Notes: generated by a model from the letters alone, not told the origin. Positions 17,817-26,704 are shown, counted from the stretch's first letter. The stretch: DNA of 64,000 nt from JAAYHV01 sp964400515 (GCA_964400515.1 CAYNTJ010000010.1:1-64000); one strand, 5' to 3'. A program made the numbers and translations.

Positions 17817-19316
17817 ATGAGCAAATTTGAGTTTAACAATATGCCTCAATTTAGGATATTGAATGATAATCAGATTGAAGAGATGCATGAGAATGCAATT
17901 GATTTATTAGAAAACTTGGGGATAATTTTTGCGTATGATGAAGCACTTAAAATCCTTGAAAATGCAGGATGTGATGTGGATTGGGAAACGCAAAAGGTAA
18001 AAATTCCTAGGGAAATAGTTGAAAAATGCATATCCAGTGCACCGTCTTCATTTAAACTTTTTGATAGAAACGGTAATGAATATTGTACATTTGGTGACGG
18101 TAAAACAAGGTTTAACCCCGGCAGTAGCGCAAGCAATGTTTTAGACCATGACGGAAGCACTGTAAGGTTGTCAAATGTTGGAGATTTAAAACTATTAACT
18201 AAAGTAGCTGACAGCTTGGATGCCCTTGATTTTATATCTTCTTCCATCGTATGTGAGGAGGCTCCCGGAGAACTGGGTTCCCAGTATTTGTACTATACGG
18301 AAATGAGAAACTCCACAAAACCTATTATAGGCGGGGCCACTGATGCTGATGGAGTATTAAGAACCTTCGAACTTCTAAAGGCTGTATTGGGAACAGAAGA
18401 AAACGTTAGAAATAAACCATATACCATTTTTGATGTATGTGTTACATCGCCACTGAAATGGTCCAACATAGGGGCTAAAAATATAATTGACTGTGCTGTA
18501 AGGGACATTCCATTGGAACTTATTTCTGCCCAGATAACCGGAGCTACAGGTCCTATCACCTTAGCCGGAGCTATTTTGCAGCATACTGTGGAGATTATAT
18601 CCGGTTTGGTTTTGGCACAGCTTGTTAAACCGGGACATCCGGTTGTTTATGGCGGTGCTCCTTGTATCTTCAATATGAAGACAATGTATACACCTATGGA
18701 GGCTATGGAATCAAATATGATTACTGCCGGTTATGCGTTAATGGGTAAATACTACGGATTACCGGTACATACATATGCTGCGATGTCGGATTCAAAGATT
18801 ATTGACTATCAGGCAGGAAGTGAGACTGCAAGAAGCGGTATGATGGCATTTATGCTTGGGGTTGATAATGTATCGGGACCCGGAGGTTTGAATGTAATTG
18901 CAGAAATGAGTATGGAAAAGCTTGTAATGGATGCGGATTTCATAGGTACATTGAAGCATTTGGAAAAGGGTATCAGATTTGATGACTCTACTTTGGCTAA
19001 GGATGTTATTATGCAGGTGGGTTCAGGTGGAAACTATATGACAAACAAGCATACTCTTAAAAACTATACCAAAGAACAGTATTACGGAAATATTGTAATG
19101 AATTATCAAGAAAGAGCCATTTGGAATAAGGAAGGCGGAAAAACCATATTCGATAAATCAAAAGAATATGTTGAAAAGATAAAAGAAATGAAGGGCAAGG
19201 ACTTGGAGGACAGTCAAATCCAAGCACTAGACGAGGCTTTTGTTAATGTATGTGTAGATTCCGGCTTAAGTAAAGCAAAGGGCGAAGAGCTTATTGATAT
19301 CTACAATAGGTCATAG
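17817..19316 (+). CDS. MttB-family corrinoid methyltransferase, non-pyrrolysine
   Basis: A 499-residue protein of the trimethylamine methyltransferase (MttB/COG5598) superfamily, which moves a methyl group from a quaternary amine to a corrinoid protein. There is no in-frame UAG, so this is the non-pyrrolysine type typified by glycine betaine methyltransferase MtgB. By position, Met323 in YAAMSDSKIID may stand where MttB carries pyrrolysine; this needs an alignment. ATG 17817 follows AGGAGGTAAAT. No corrinoid protein, MtrH-like second methyltransferase or reactivase is adjacent. An NhaC antiporter follows 96 nt downstream, probably in the same unit. The substrate could be glycine betaine, carnitine, proline betaine or another compound. 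Confidence 0.88.
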   Translation: MSKFEFNNMPQFRILNDNQIEEMHENAIDLLENLGIIFAYDEALKILENAGCDVDWETQKVKIPREIVEKCISSAPSSFKLFDRNGNEYCTFGDGKTRFNPGSSASNVLDHDGSTVRLSNVGDLKLLTKVADSLDALDFISSSIVCEEAPGELGSQYLYYTEMRNSTKPIIGGATDADGVLRTFELLKAVLGTEENVRNKPYTIFDVCVTSPLKWSNIGAKNIIDCAVRDIPLELISAQITGATGPITLAGAILQHTVEIISGLVLAQLVKPGHPVVYGGAPCIFNMKTMYTPMEAMESNMITAGYALMGKYYGLPVHTYAAMSDSKIIDYQAGSETARSGMMAFMLGVDNVSGPGGLNVIAEMSMEKLVMDADFIGTLKHLEKGIRFDDSTLAKDVIMQVGSGGNYMTNKHTLKNYTKEQYYGNIVMNYQERAIWNKEGGKTIFDKSKEYVEKIKEMKGKDLEDSQIQALDEAFVNVCVDSGLSKAKGEELIDIYNRS

Positions 19317-19412
19317 TGATTTGTTAGTCATGTAGGGATGATGTTATTATATTATTATTTTTAAGAAAGGAGTTTATAGCACTTGCCCTATCAGGTGTTA
19401 TAAATAAGTAAG
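19317..19412 (+). promoter_or_regulatory. Leader between mttB and nhaC with displaced ribosome site
   Basis: A strong AAAGGAG (19367-19373) lies about 40 nt before the nhaC ATG, too far for direct use. Between them CACTTG and CAGGTG can form a short hairpin. An in-frame TAA blocks any longer nhaC N-terminus. A TTG-initiated six-codon frame follows the AAAGGAG at good spacing. The hairpin may bring the ribosome site close, or the mini-frame may couple translation. Confidence 0.4.
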
Positions 19413-20870
19413 ATGGGAAATAAAATACCAATGTGGCAAGTTTTACTCGTTGTAGTAGCAGGTTTAGGTATCATCATGTATTCCATATTCTTTAGTTATG
19501 GGGAACTTCATATGCCTTTACTATGTGCTGCAGCACTGGCAGCAATCGTAGGCGTTATCAACAGATGGAAATGGGCCTACATAGAAAGAGGAATACTTTC
19601 AGGAATTGACAGATCAATGCAAGCATGTTTGATTCTGCTTCTTGTAGGTATCATCGTATCAACATGGAAGGCTGGAGGAGTAATTCCTTCAATGATTTAC
19701 TATGGATTAAACATTATTGACCCAGCATTTTTCTTAGTAACTGTATGTTTGTTATGTAGCTTTGTATCACTTTGTATAGGAAGTTCTTATACAACTGCAG
19801 GTACAATAGGAGTAGCAATGATTGGTGTTTCTATCGGTATAGGAATTAATCCGGCTATGACAGCAGGTGCAGTAGTTTCTGGTTCATATTTTGGTGATAA
19901 GATGTCTCCATTATCAGATACAACTAACTTGGCTCCAGCAACAGCAGGAACTGATGTATTTACTCATATTAGACATATGATTTACACTGTAACGCCTTCT
20001 TACATTATCGCACTTGTAGTATTCTTTATCTTAGGAAGAACTGAAGCAAACAGTTCCTTATCTATGGATTTGGCTGATGTATTACAAACAGAAATTCAAA
20101 ATGAATTTGTTGTAAGTCCTTTCCTATTAATTCCAGTATTGATTTTAATACTTGCAGTAGCATTTAAAGTACCTGTACTTCCTGCTATGTCATTAGGTAT
20201 TGTAGCTGGAATAGTATGTATGTGGTTAGTACAAGGAATTGCTGTAGCTGACTGGTTCAACATCATGCATTATGGATATGAAGCAAGTTCAACTGTAGTA
20301 TTAAATGAATCTTACACTGTAGCTGATATTATCGGTGGTGGTGGATTTAACTACATGCTATGGACAGTAAGTATTGTGCTTTGTTCCATGACATTTAGTG
20401 GGGTACTTGAATCAACTGGTATGATGGCATCATTAGCAGAAGCTATTCTTAAGTTTGCAAAGAAAGATGGTCAATTAATAATGATTACTGTCTTATCTTG
20501 CGTATTTGTAAATATTATAGCAGCAGACCAATACTTAGCTATTATTCTTCCTGGCAGAATGTACAAACAAGCTTATGAAGACAAGAGATTAAAGAGTAAG
20601 AACTTATCTAGAGCTTTGGAAGATTCAGCTACACTAACTTCTCCATTAGTTCCTTGGAACGTATGTGGTGCAACAATGTCTGGTTTCTTAGGAGTACCTA
20701 CTTTAGCATATTTACCATATGCAGTTCTTAACTATGTAAATCCTTTCGTATCAATTATTTATGGATTCGCTGGATTTACAATCGAGAAGATGACTGATGA
20801 TGAATATAACAGCGTTCTTGAACAAAGAGCACTTGATGAAGAAATCGCTAAGAGAGCTTTAGAAGCATAA
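19413..20870 (+). CDS. NhaC-family Na+/H+ antiporter
   Basis: A 485-residue polytopic membrane protein of the NhaC/arsenite-permease superfamily with about 11-12 hydrophobic segments. The family motif GSYFGDKMSPLSDTTNLA lies near residue 157-174, and TLTSPLVPWNVCG lies in the C-terminal half. It probably exchanges sodium for protons or for an organic solute; some NhaC relatives carry malate, lactate or amines. Adjacency to mttB suggests a role in uptake or ion balance for a methylated amine, which is inference. Codon use is strikingly restricted (arginine only AGA, hardly any GGG or CCC) compared with flanking genes, suggesting strong expression or separate ancestry. Confidence 0.88.
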   Translation: MGNKIPMWQVLLVVVAGLGIIMYSIFFSYGELHMPLLCAAALAAIVGVINRWKWAYIERGILSGIDRSMQACLILLLVGIIVSTWKAGGVIPSMIYYGLNIIDPAFFLVTVCLLCSFVSLCIGSSYTTAGTIGVAMIGVSIGIGINPAMTAGAVVSGSYFGDKMSPLSDTTNLAPATAGTDVFTHIRHMIYTVTPSYIIALVVFFILGRTEANSSLSMDLADVLQTEIQNEFVVSPFLLIPVLILILAVAFKVPVLPAMSLGIVAGIVCMWLVQGIAVADWFNIMHYGYEASSTVVLNESYTVADIIGGGGFNYMLWTVSIVLCSMTFSGVLESTGMMASLAEAILKFAKKDGQLIMITVLSCVFVNIIAADQYLAIILPGRMYKQAYEDKRLKSKNLSRALEDSATLTSPLVPWNVCGATMSGFLGVPTLAYLPYAVLNYVNPFVSIIYGFAGFTIEKMTDDEYNSVLEQRALDEEIAKRALEA

Positions 20871-20891
20871 TAGATAATATATGTGTTCTAA

Positions 20892-21554
20892 CTAGGAGTA
20901 GGTTCCGGTCTTGTACAGGGAATTGCTGTTGTAGATTGGTTTAATATCATGCATTATGGTTATGAAGCCAGCACAACTGCCGTATTGACAGATGATTATA
21001 CAGTTGCCGATATAATCGGTGGCGGCGGATTTGACTATATGCTATGGACAGTAAGTATCGTATTATGCTCCATGTCCTTTAGTGGTGTTATGGAAGCAAC
21101 AGGAATGCTTGCTTCAATAGCTGAAGCAATACTAAAAGTTGCTAAGAACAACGGTACTTTGGTATTAGTTACAGTTTGCTCTTGCATATTCATCAACTTG
21201 ATTTGTGCAGACCAATATTTAGCAATTATATTACCTGGTAGAATGTACAGAGAAGCTTTCGAAGACAGAAGATTAAAGAATAAGAACTTATCTAGATGCT
21301 TAGAAGACTCTGCAACTCTTACATCTCCGCTAGTTCCTTGGAATGTTTGCGGAGCAACAATGAGTGGTTTCCTAGGAGTAGGAACTATTCATTATGCGCC
21401 TTATGCTGTTTTAAACTGGATTAACCCAATAGTATCTGTAATCTATGGATTTACAGGAATTACTATGGAAAAGATGACAGACGAAGAATATGAAGCTGTT
21501 CTTGAACAGAGAAGAATGGATCAAGAAATGGCAGAAAAAGCAGCAGAAGCTTAA
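20892..21554 (+). pseudogene. 3' remnant of a second nhaC gene
   Basis: The frame from 20892 matches the C-terminal 45% of the upstream NhaC, starting in LVQGIAVVDWFNIMHYGYE, with about three quarters of residues identical by eye. The homology starts before the first ATG (20949) and directly after a TAA at 20889, with no ribosome site. The N-terminal half is therefore missing, and the ATG-initiated 201-residue frame is unlikely to be a real gene. Only 21 nt separate it from the intact copy. A tandem pair followed by deletion, or a collapsed assembly repeat, would explain this. No frameshift or stop has accumulated, so the event is recent or artificial. Confidence 0.82.
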
Positions 21555-21585
21555 ATCGCCTAAAGTGCCTAAGTATAAATAATAA

Positions 21586-21618
21586 TCAGAGACAGCCCCG
21601 GATATTCGGGGCTGTCTC
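21586..21618. terminator. Strong bidirectional terminator
   Basis: AGAGACAGCCCCGGA pairs with TCGGGGCTGTCTCT, ending the mttB-nhaC unit; the minus-strand gene ending at 21633 could use it as well. Confidence 0.85.
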
Positions 21619-21632
21619 TTAGTTAACTTGAC

Positions 21633-22394
21633 TTATTTTGTGCTTCTAATAATTGAAATAATAATGCTGGCAAATATAAGGATAAAGGCAATAACTATGG
21701 TAATAATAATCTCGGGATACACAAAGGCGAAGCCGTTATCCGAGGTGTGCCTTATGAAAATACCCGCATAAGCCCATATTATCACCAGGCCGTAGATATG
21801 ATCCCTGTTTATTAGGGTAAAGGCAGAACCAAGTAATGCTCCCACCATAATGATTATACATGTCCATATTGATTCTTCCAATCCAAACCCGTTCCAATCG
21901 ATGCTTACTAAAAAAGCAGTTGTATTAGCTATGGTTGCAACGGTTATCCAGCCGAAATAAAAACTGAAGGGCAATCTTAGAAATATTCTGTTTTTCTTGT
22001 TTAAATCAAAACTTTTTAGCAATCTTACTGATGTACCCAAGGATAAAAACATGATGATTATTAGTATTAACGATAATCCTATCAATAGGTGGTGCCAGGC
22101 AAATATCCAAAGGCTGTTTGAAAGTGAAGATATAATAAAAAGTAATCCTATTCGATTCAGTGTTCTTGCATCCACATTTTTTATAAAAAACTGATATATG
22201 ACATAGCCTGCCAAGAGCAGGTATATAAGTCCCCAAATTGAAAAAGTAATGGGTGCGGGGGTGAAAAAATTTCTGTAAAGATCAGAAACGCCGCCGGTGG
22301 TAATGTCATTAATAGGAACTATGTTTGCCATGGCATTAACTATTATCATTGCTATGTATGATATCAATACAAGTAATCTCACTCTAATATCCAT
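21633..22394 (-). CDS. Multispanning membrane protein, TspO-like (tryptophan-rich sensory type)
   Basis: A 253-residue membrane protein with about eight hydrophobic helices. PAPITFSIWGLIYLLLAGY near residue 46 resembles the family annotated as tryptophan-rich sensory or lantibiotic permease-like proteins, distantly related to TspO/MBR. That name gives no firm function; tetrapyrrole or isoprenoid binding is possible by analogy. The start has GGGAGGTC upstream. It lies 55 nt downstream of the ferredoxin-like gene on the same strand, so they may be cotranscribed. Confidence 0.65.
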   Translation of the reverse strand: MDIRVRLLVLISYIAMIIVNAMANIVPINDITTGGVSDLYRNFFTPAPITFSIWGLIYLLLAGYVIYQFFIKNVDARTLNRIGLLFIISSLSNSLWIFAWHHLLIGLSLILIIIMFLSLGTSVRLLKSFDLNKKNRIFLRLPFSFYFGWITVATIANTTAFLVSIDWNGFGLEESIWTCIIIMVGALLGSAFTLINRDHIYGLVIIWAYAGIFIRHTSDNGFAFVYPEIIITIVIAFILIFASIIISIIRSTK

Positions 22395-22449
22395 AATAGA
22401 CCTCCCAAATAATCGATTACATGTTAATTATATATCATTCATCAAATTA

Positions 22450-23076
22450 TTAAAACTTTTTTGTATATTTTATGGCATTTGCGGGGCATTTTATACTACA
22501 TTCTTGGCATTGGTGACAAAGGCTTTCTGATATTTTAAGGTGGCCGGATTCTACATTTTTTATTGCCTCTTTTTTGCAAGCATTCATACATAGCATGCAA
22601 TTGGTGCATTTATTTGGGTCTATTCTTTTTGAATATAAGGCAAATCTTCCAAATAACTTTTGTAAGGCGCCGAAGGGGCAAATGGAATTATGAAAATGCT
22701 TAGGCTCGTAAATAAACACAAATATTATCGAAGCTATTATCCATATAAGCATCACCGGGAAATTCAGCATAAGCAGTCTTTTGAAAACCAGTATTAAAAT
22801 CAGGGTTAACAGAATAAAAAAATAAGGAAGTAGCGGACTGTTAAATATTTTTGGAAGCTGTTTGTCCTTATGCCTGTGTTTAGCTGCTAATCCTTCCGAA
22901 TATGCCATTACGGTATTCATGGGGCAAACATATCCGCAATATATTCTTCCGAAGAAAAGAGCAAGTAATAAGCTTACTGCGAATAACATAAACCAAAGAA
23001 TGGGTTTTACTAAAAAGGATAGTAGAATAAAAAGCAATAAAAAAAATAGTCTTATAATGTTTTGAATTTGTCTCAT
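22450..23076 (-). CDS. NapH/polyferredoxin-like membrane 4Fe-4S protein
   Basis: A 208-residue membrane electron-transfer protein. Four hydrophobic helices surround a CxxxCP motif (IYCGYVCP, near residue 50) and a later SICPFG, the NapH/RdxA/CcoG-type pattern. The C-terminal region carries two complete 4Fe-4S motifs, CTNCMLCMNAC and CHQCQECSIKC. ATG 23076 follows AGGGAG; a longer frame from 23142 would run through the promoter. It probably relays electrons between the membrane pool and a cytoplasmic or exported partner not encoded here. It is divergent from a Crp/Fnr regulator that may control it. Confidence 0.85.
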   Translation of the reverse strand: MRQIQNIIRLFFLLLFILLSFLVKPILWFMLFAVSLLLALFFGRIYCGYVCPMNTVMAYSEGLAAKHRHKDKQLPKIFNSPLLPYFFILLTLILILVFKRLLMLNFPVMLIWIIASIIFVFIYEPKHFHNSICPFGALQKLFGRFALYSKRIDPNKCTNCMLCMNACKKEAIKNVESGHLKISESLCHQCQECSIKCPANAIKYTKKF

Positions 23077-23094
23077 GGTTATCTCCCTTTGTAT

Positions 23095-23123
23095 TTGACT
23101 TATATTGATTATACATATAAAAT
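23095..23123 (+). promoter_or_regulatory. Promoter of crp-family gene, overlapping a divergent promoter
   Basis: TTGACT and TAAAAT are 17 nt apart on the plus strand. A perfect minus-strand TATAAT (23108-23113) sits inside the same segment and could serve the ferredoxin gene. Overlap means the two transcripts may compete. Confidence 0.6.
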
Positions 23124-23160
23124 GTTTAAAGATAGTTACCAATGTAACACCGGAGGCTTT

Positions 23161-23790
23161 ATGAGGGAATATATTAATATATTAAAAAAAATACCAGATG
23201 ACTATATTATTATGGCCGTGGAAAAGAATGAATTTATATACAGGGATTATGAAGCTGATAATGTGATACATTTGCAGGAGGAGCTTTGCGTGGCCATAGA
23301 TGTAATTGTAGACGGCATGGTAAGGGTCGAAAGACTTGACGAGGATGGCGAGACGCTTACGATTTCTGATTTTTATAGGGGGGATGTGTTGGGCGGTAAT
23401 TTAATATTCTCCGGTAATCCCAGATATCCTATGATAATAACTGCGAAAAGAAAGACAAGAATACTATCAATAAAAAGGGAAATTCTCTTTGAAATGTTAC
23501 AGAAGTACCCGGAGTTTTTAGGGGAGTATTTAAGATATATGTCGGATCACAGTGCGATACTAGCAAATACTATCAGATACACATTGGGTAGTAACTTAAG
23601 GCAAAGGATTTTGAATTATTTAAATTATATGAAGGACATAAAAGATAATAATACTATTGAGCTTGAGTTTAGTAAGAAGGAGCTTGCTTTAAGGTTGGGG
23701 GTGCAAAGGACATCTTTATCCAGGGAGCTTTCAAAAATGAAGGATGAGGGTATTATTGAATATGACAGAAAGTCAATTACACTATTATAG
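23161..23790 (+). CDS. Crp/Fnr-family transcriptional regulator
   Basis: A 209-residue regulator with an N-terminal cyclic-nucleotide-binding-like beta barrel (about 25-125) and a C-terminal winged helix (about 150-205). The recognition segment is LALRLGVQRTSLSRELSKMK. The N-terminus lacks the FNR cysteine cluster, so direct 4Fe-4S oxygen sensing is unlikely. ATG 23161 is preceded by CCGGAGGC. Being divergent from the NapH-like gene suggests it regulates that gene and itself. The effector is unknown. Confidence 0.9.
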   Translation: MREYINILKKIPDDYIIMAVEKNEFIYRDYEADNVIHLQEELCVAIDVIVDGMVRVERLDEDGETLTISDFYRGDVLGGNLIFSGNPRYPMIITAKRKTRILSIKREILFEMLQKYPEFLGEYLRYMSDHSAILANTIRYTLGSNLRQRILNYLNYMKDIKDNNTIELEFSKKELALRLGVQRTSLSRELSKMKDEGIIEYDRKSITLL

Positions 23791-23809
23791 CAGCTTGGCT
23801 GCTTTTTTT
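23789..23809 (+). terminator. Terminator after crp-family gene
   Basis: AGCAGC pairs with GCTGCT around TTG, followed by six more T. Confidence 0.8.
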
Positions 23810-23931
23810 ATTTCTTACGGAATCTTAATAAATGTAATAATAATATAATTATCTTTAATAAATAGTTAATATCATTGAAAGACTTTTTTTAATATTGATA
23901 TATATAATTGCTGATATGGAGGAAGGTTCAC

Positions 23932-25008
23932 ATGGGTAATAATATATTGATATTAACGGGTAGATTTGGAAATGGTCATATTTCTGCCGCAGATGCAATT
24001 AAAGAAGATTTGATAAAAAGCTATGATGGGAACATAGATATAGAAATAATTGACATTGTAGATTATGCTTTTCCCTTGATAGCTAAGGGAATATATAAGA
24101 ATTTTAATTCTTTGGTTTCGAAAAAACCCAACTTATATAATGCTTTGAATAAACTGGCGGAAGAGAGCAATACCAGCTTTTTAAGTGTTGTTGCTTTAAG
24201 GAGAATAAAAAGACTTGTGAAACAAAAAAGGCCAATGGCAATAATTTCCGTGTTGCCGTTAAGTTCACAAATGGTTTCCTACTATAAAGGCAAGTATGGA
24301 GATGATATACCCCTTTATACATATATTACGGATGTGTGCAGTCATAAGGAATGGGTTGCGGAAAATACCGATAGATATTATGTGGCTGATAAATCGGTTT
24401 TAGAAGAGCTTGTTGATAAAGGTGTTGGTAGGGAGAATATATATGTCACGGGAATACCTGTCAGATCCAAGTTTAAAACCATGGATAATACAAGGGATGA
24501 AGGTAATATAAAAAAATTATTGATTTTGGGAGGTGGTTTGGGGCTTATACCAAATTGTGAGGAACTGTTAAGGGAATTAAATGAAAAGGATAATATGAAG
24601 GTTACTGTTGTTACGGGGAATAACAGCGAATTAAGGGACAAGCTTAATGCTGACTATAATAATATTAATGTAATCGGGTTTACGGATGAGATTGAAAGAA
24701 TAATGGCAGATTCTGATTTAATATTGACTAAAGCAGGAGGGATAACTCTGTTTGAAAGCATTTATATGCTTAAACCTATTATTGTTGTGAATCCTTTTTT
24801 GTCTCAGGAGATTAAAAATGCAAGATTTATTAAGAATAAAAATATTGGAGAGATAATTATTAAAGGGGACATAAAGCCTATGGAGCTTGGGAAAGAGATT
24901 GATTTACTTATTAATAATGATAATAGGCTTGAGGAAATAAGGAGTAACATGGAAGCTGTAAGAAGTGAGCTGGAAAATTTCTATATTGAGGGGTTAAAGG
25001 TATGTTAG
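23932..25008 (+). CDS. Lipid glycosyltransferase (MGDG synthase/UgtP-like, GT28)
   Basis: A 358-residue glycosyltransferase. The N-terminal GRFGNGHISAADAI motif is diagnostic of the MurG-like MGDG synthase/UgtP group, and the C-terminal half has the donor-binding segment LTKAGGITLFESIY. Such enzymes add glucose or galactose to diacylglycerol, making membrane glycolipids and lipoteichoic-acid anchors. ATG 23932 follows GGAGGAAGG. It overlaps the deacetylase gene by 7 nt in a three-gene operon with a flippase-like protein, consistent with envelope lipid work. A possible promoter TTGAAA-N18-TATATA lies at 23875-23904. Confidence 0.86.
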   Translation: MGNNILILTGRFGNGHISAADAIKEDLIKSYDGNIDIEIIDIVDYAFPLIAKGIYKNFNSLVSKKPNLYNALNKLAEESNTSFLSVVALRRIKRLVKQKRPMAIISVLPLSSQMVSYYKGKYGDDIPLYTYITDVCSHKEWVAENTDRYYVADKSVLEELVDKGVGRENIYVTGIPVRSKFKTMDNTRDEGNIKKLLILGGGLGLIPNCEELLRELNEKDNMKVTVVTGNNSELRDKLNADYNNINVIGFTDEIERIMADSDLILTKAGGITLFESIYMLKPIIVVNPFLSQEIKNARFIKNKNIGEIIIKGDIKPMELGKEIDLLINNDNRLEEIRSNMEAVRSELENFYIEGLKVC

Positions 25009-25643
25009 ATGCTATTACAATGATAAAAACTAAGCTTGAATATAAAAGATATCTTAGGAAAATAAGAAGGGAAAATGATAAGACTATTTATCTTACCTTT
25101 GATGACGGACCGAGTGAGGAATATACTTTATTAATATTACAGCTATTAAAAGAATATAATATTAAGGCTACATTTTTTATGGTGGCGGATTTTGCCAAGG
25201 CAAATGTTGAAGTGGTTAAAAGGGTAAGTGATGACGGTCATGCCATAGGCCTGCATTCAAAGAGTCATAAGAATCCGTTTTTTCAAAATAGGGCGGAAGC
25301 CAAAATAGATATTGAAGAATCCAAGTTTATGCTGGAAAGGATATTGGATAGACCTGTAAACCTATACAGGCCTCCTTGGTTAAGGACGAATATGGCCACA
25401 AAAGAATATGCTGATAAAAATAATATTAAAATAGTTCTTTGTGATGTTATGGCGGGGGATTGGAAAAGTTCGAAAAATGAAGATGCCTTGGCATATGAAT
25501 TGCTTAAAAAGGTAAAAAGCACCTCGGTTATATGCTTACATGACGGCAGAGGAGAAGAAGGAGCCACATTAAACATGATAAAAGCTCTTAGGATTACTTT
25601 ACCTATTTGGATCAGGGAAGGGTATAAATTTAAGGTGGTATGA
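25002..25643 (+). CDS. Polysaccharide deacetylase (NodB domain)
   Basis: Carbohydrate esterase family 4 enzyme. The motifs occur in order: TFDDGPSE near residue 31 with the catalytic and metal Asp, HSKSHKNP near 84-91 as the metal histidines, RPPWLRTN near 122, and a late CLHDGRG His. It is 213 residues long with no obvious signal peptide, so cytoplasmic action on a lipid-linked sugar is possible. Overlaps on both sides (7 nt with the glycosyltransferase, 4 nt with the flippase-like gene) show tight coupling. Confidence 0.87.
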   Translation: MLDAITMIKTKLEYKRYLRKIRRENDKTIYLTFDDGPSEEYTLLILQLLKEYNIKATFFMVADFAKANVEVVKRVSDDGHAIGLHSKSHKNPFFQNRAEAKIDIEESKFMLERILDRPVNLYRPPWLRTNMATKEYADKNNIKIVLCDVMAGDWKSSKNEDALAYELLKKVKSTSVICLHDGRGEEGATLNMIKALRITLPIWIREGYKFKVV

Positions 25644-26662
25644 TTATAAATAAAAAAGTGGTTATAAATATAATTGCAATAATACTGGCCGGGGTTTTGG
25701 CATATATTTTTGTTTACAGCAAAATTGAGTACGGGGAAGTTTTTAATGCCCTAAACGGTGTGAATTATTACTATTTACTATTGGGAATTACCCTCATGGG
25801 AGTTTTTATTCTATGTGAGGGTCTTAATATTCTTAGTACCATTAGCTTAAATGGGATTGAATCCAAATGGAGCCATATCAAGTATGCTTCTGCAGGCTTC
25901 TTTTTTAGTTCGGTTACGCCCTCGTCCACCGGCGGGCAACCGATGCAGCTAATAATGATGAGAAAAGATGGCTATGGAACAGGCATATCTGCCCTTGCAT
26001 TATTTTTGGAGGGTGCTAGCTTTCAGATAGGCAGTATAGTATTTGGAGTAACAGCTGCTATATATCTTATGGCAATGGAAACTGATATGCCATCAGGTAC
26101 TGCCCTGATGTTTTTGATTGGGCTTTTGGCAAATGGTGTGGTTTTGTTGATATATATTCTCTGTGCATTTAAAATCGAACTGATCAAAAAACTGGTTGGA
26201 TTAATCCGTTTGGTATTAAGGTTTTTAGGCCTAACTAAATCCGATAAAAAAGAGGAAGAAATTGACAATAAAATAGAAGAGTATAAAAGGATGGGGGTCT
26301 ATATAAAGGGGAACAAGCAAAAGCTGTTAAAAATGATTACAAGAAGCCTAATACAGCTTTTGGCATACAATTCCATAACACTAATTGTATGTCTTTCCCT
26401 GGGGATATCAGTCAATCCTATTTTAATAATCCTCATTCAATCTGTAGTAAATGTTTCTGTTTCAATGCTGCCTGTCCCCGGAACAATAGGTGTAAATGAG
26501 ACGGTATTTACAGTTATTCTATCCCAGCTTCTTGGAGGACCTATGGCGGGAACTGTAGCTATACTAACGAGACTTATTAATTTTTACATACCTGTTTTGA
26601 TAACGGGGATGATAACTATGGCAAATTATAGGTGCGTGAGGTTAGAGCATAATATACACTAG
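25640..26662 (+). CDS. Flippase-like membrane protein (UPF0104/LPG synthase TM family)
   Basis: A 340-residue protein with about eight transmembrane helices of the lysylphosphatidylglycerol synthase transmembrane/YbhN family. SVTPSSTGGQPMQ near residue 90-103 and MLPVPGTIGVNET near 275 are family hallmarks. Only the membrane domain is present, with no aminoacyl-transferase part, so it is not MprF. Related proteins are thought to move glycolipids or polyisoprenoid-linked sugars, which suits the neighbouring glycosyltransferase and deacetylase. The start shares ATGA with the deacetylase stop. Confidence 0.85.
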   Translation: MIINKKVVINIIAIILAGVLAYIFVYSKIEYGEVFNALNGVNYYYLLLGITLMGVFILCEGLNILSTISLNGIESKWSHIKYASAGFFFSSVTPSSTGGQPMQLIMMRKDGYGTGISALALFLEGASFQIGSIVFGVTAAIYLMAMETDMPSGTALMFLIGLLANGVVLLIYILCAFKIELIKKLVGLIRLVLRFLGLTKSDKKEEEIDNKIEEYKRMGVYIKGNKQKLLKMITRSLIQLLAYNSITLIVCLSLGISVNPILIILIQSVVNVSVSMLPVPGTIGVNETVFTVILSQLLGGPMAGTVAILTRLINFYIPVLITGMITMANYRCVRLEHNIH

Positions 26663-26675
26663 TTGTGTATCGAGT

Positions 26676-26704
26676 TTGCGAAATTACTTAAATTGTGATA
26701 TAAT
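26676..26704 (+). promoter_or_regulatory. Promoter of GNAT gene
   Basis: TTGCGA and a perfect TATAAT are 17 nt apart, about 45 nt before the gene. Confidence 0.72.

Noticed and set aside
17817..19316. Pyrrolysine-encoding MttB
   Set aside because: There is no in-frame UAG codon and no pyl genes are nearby.
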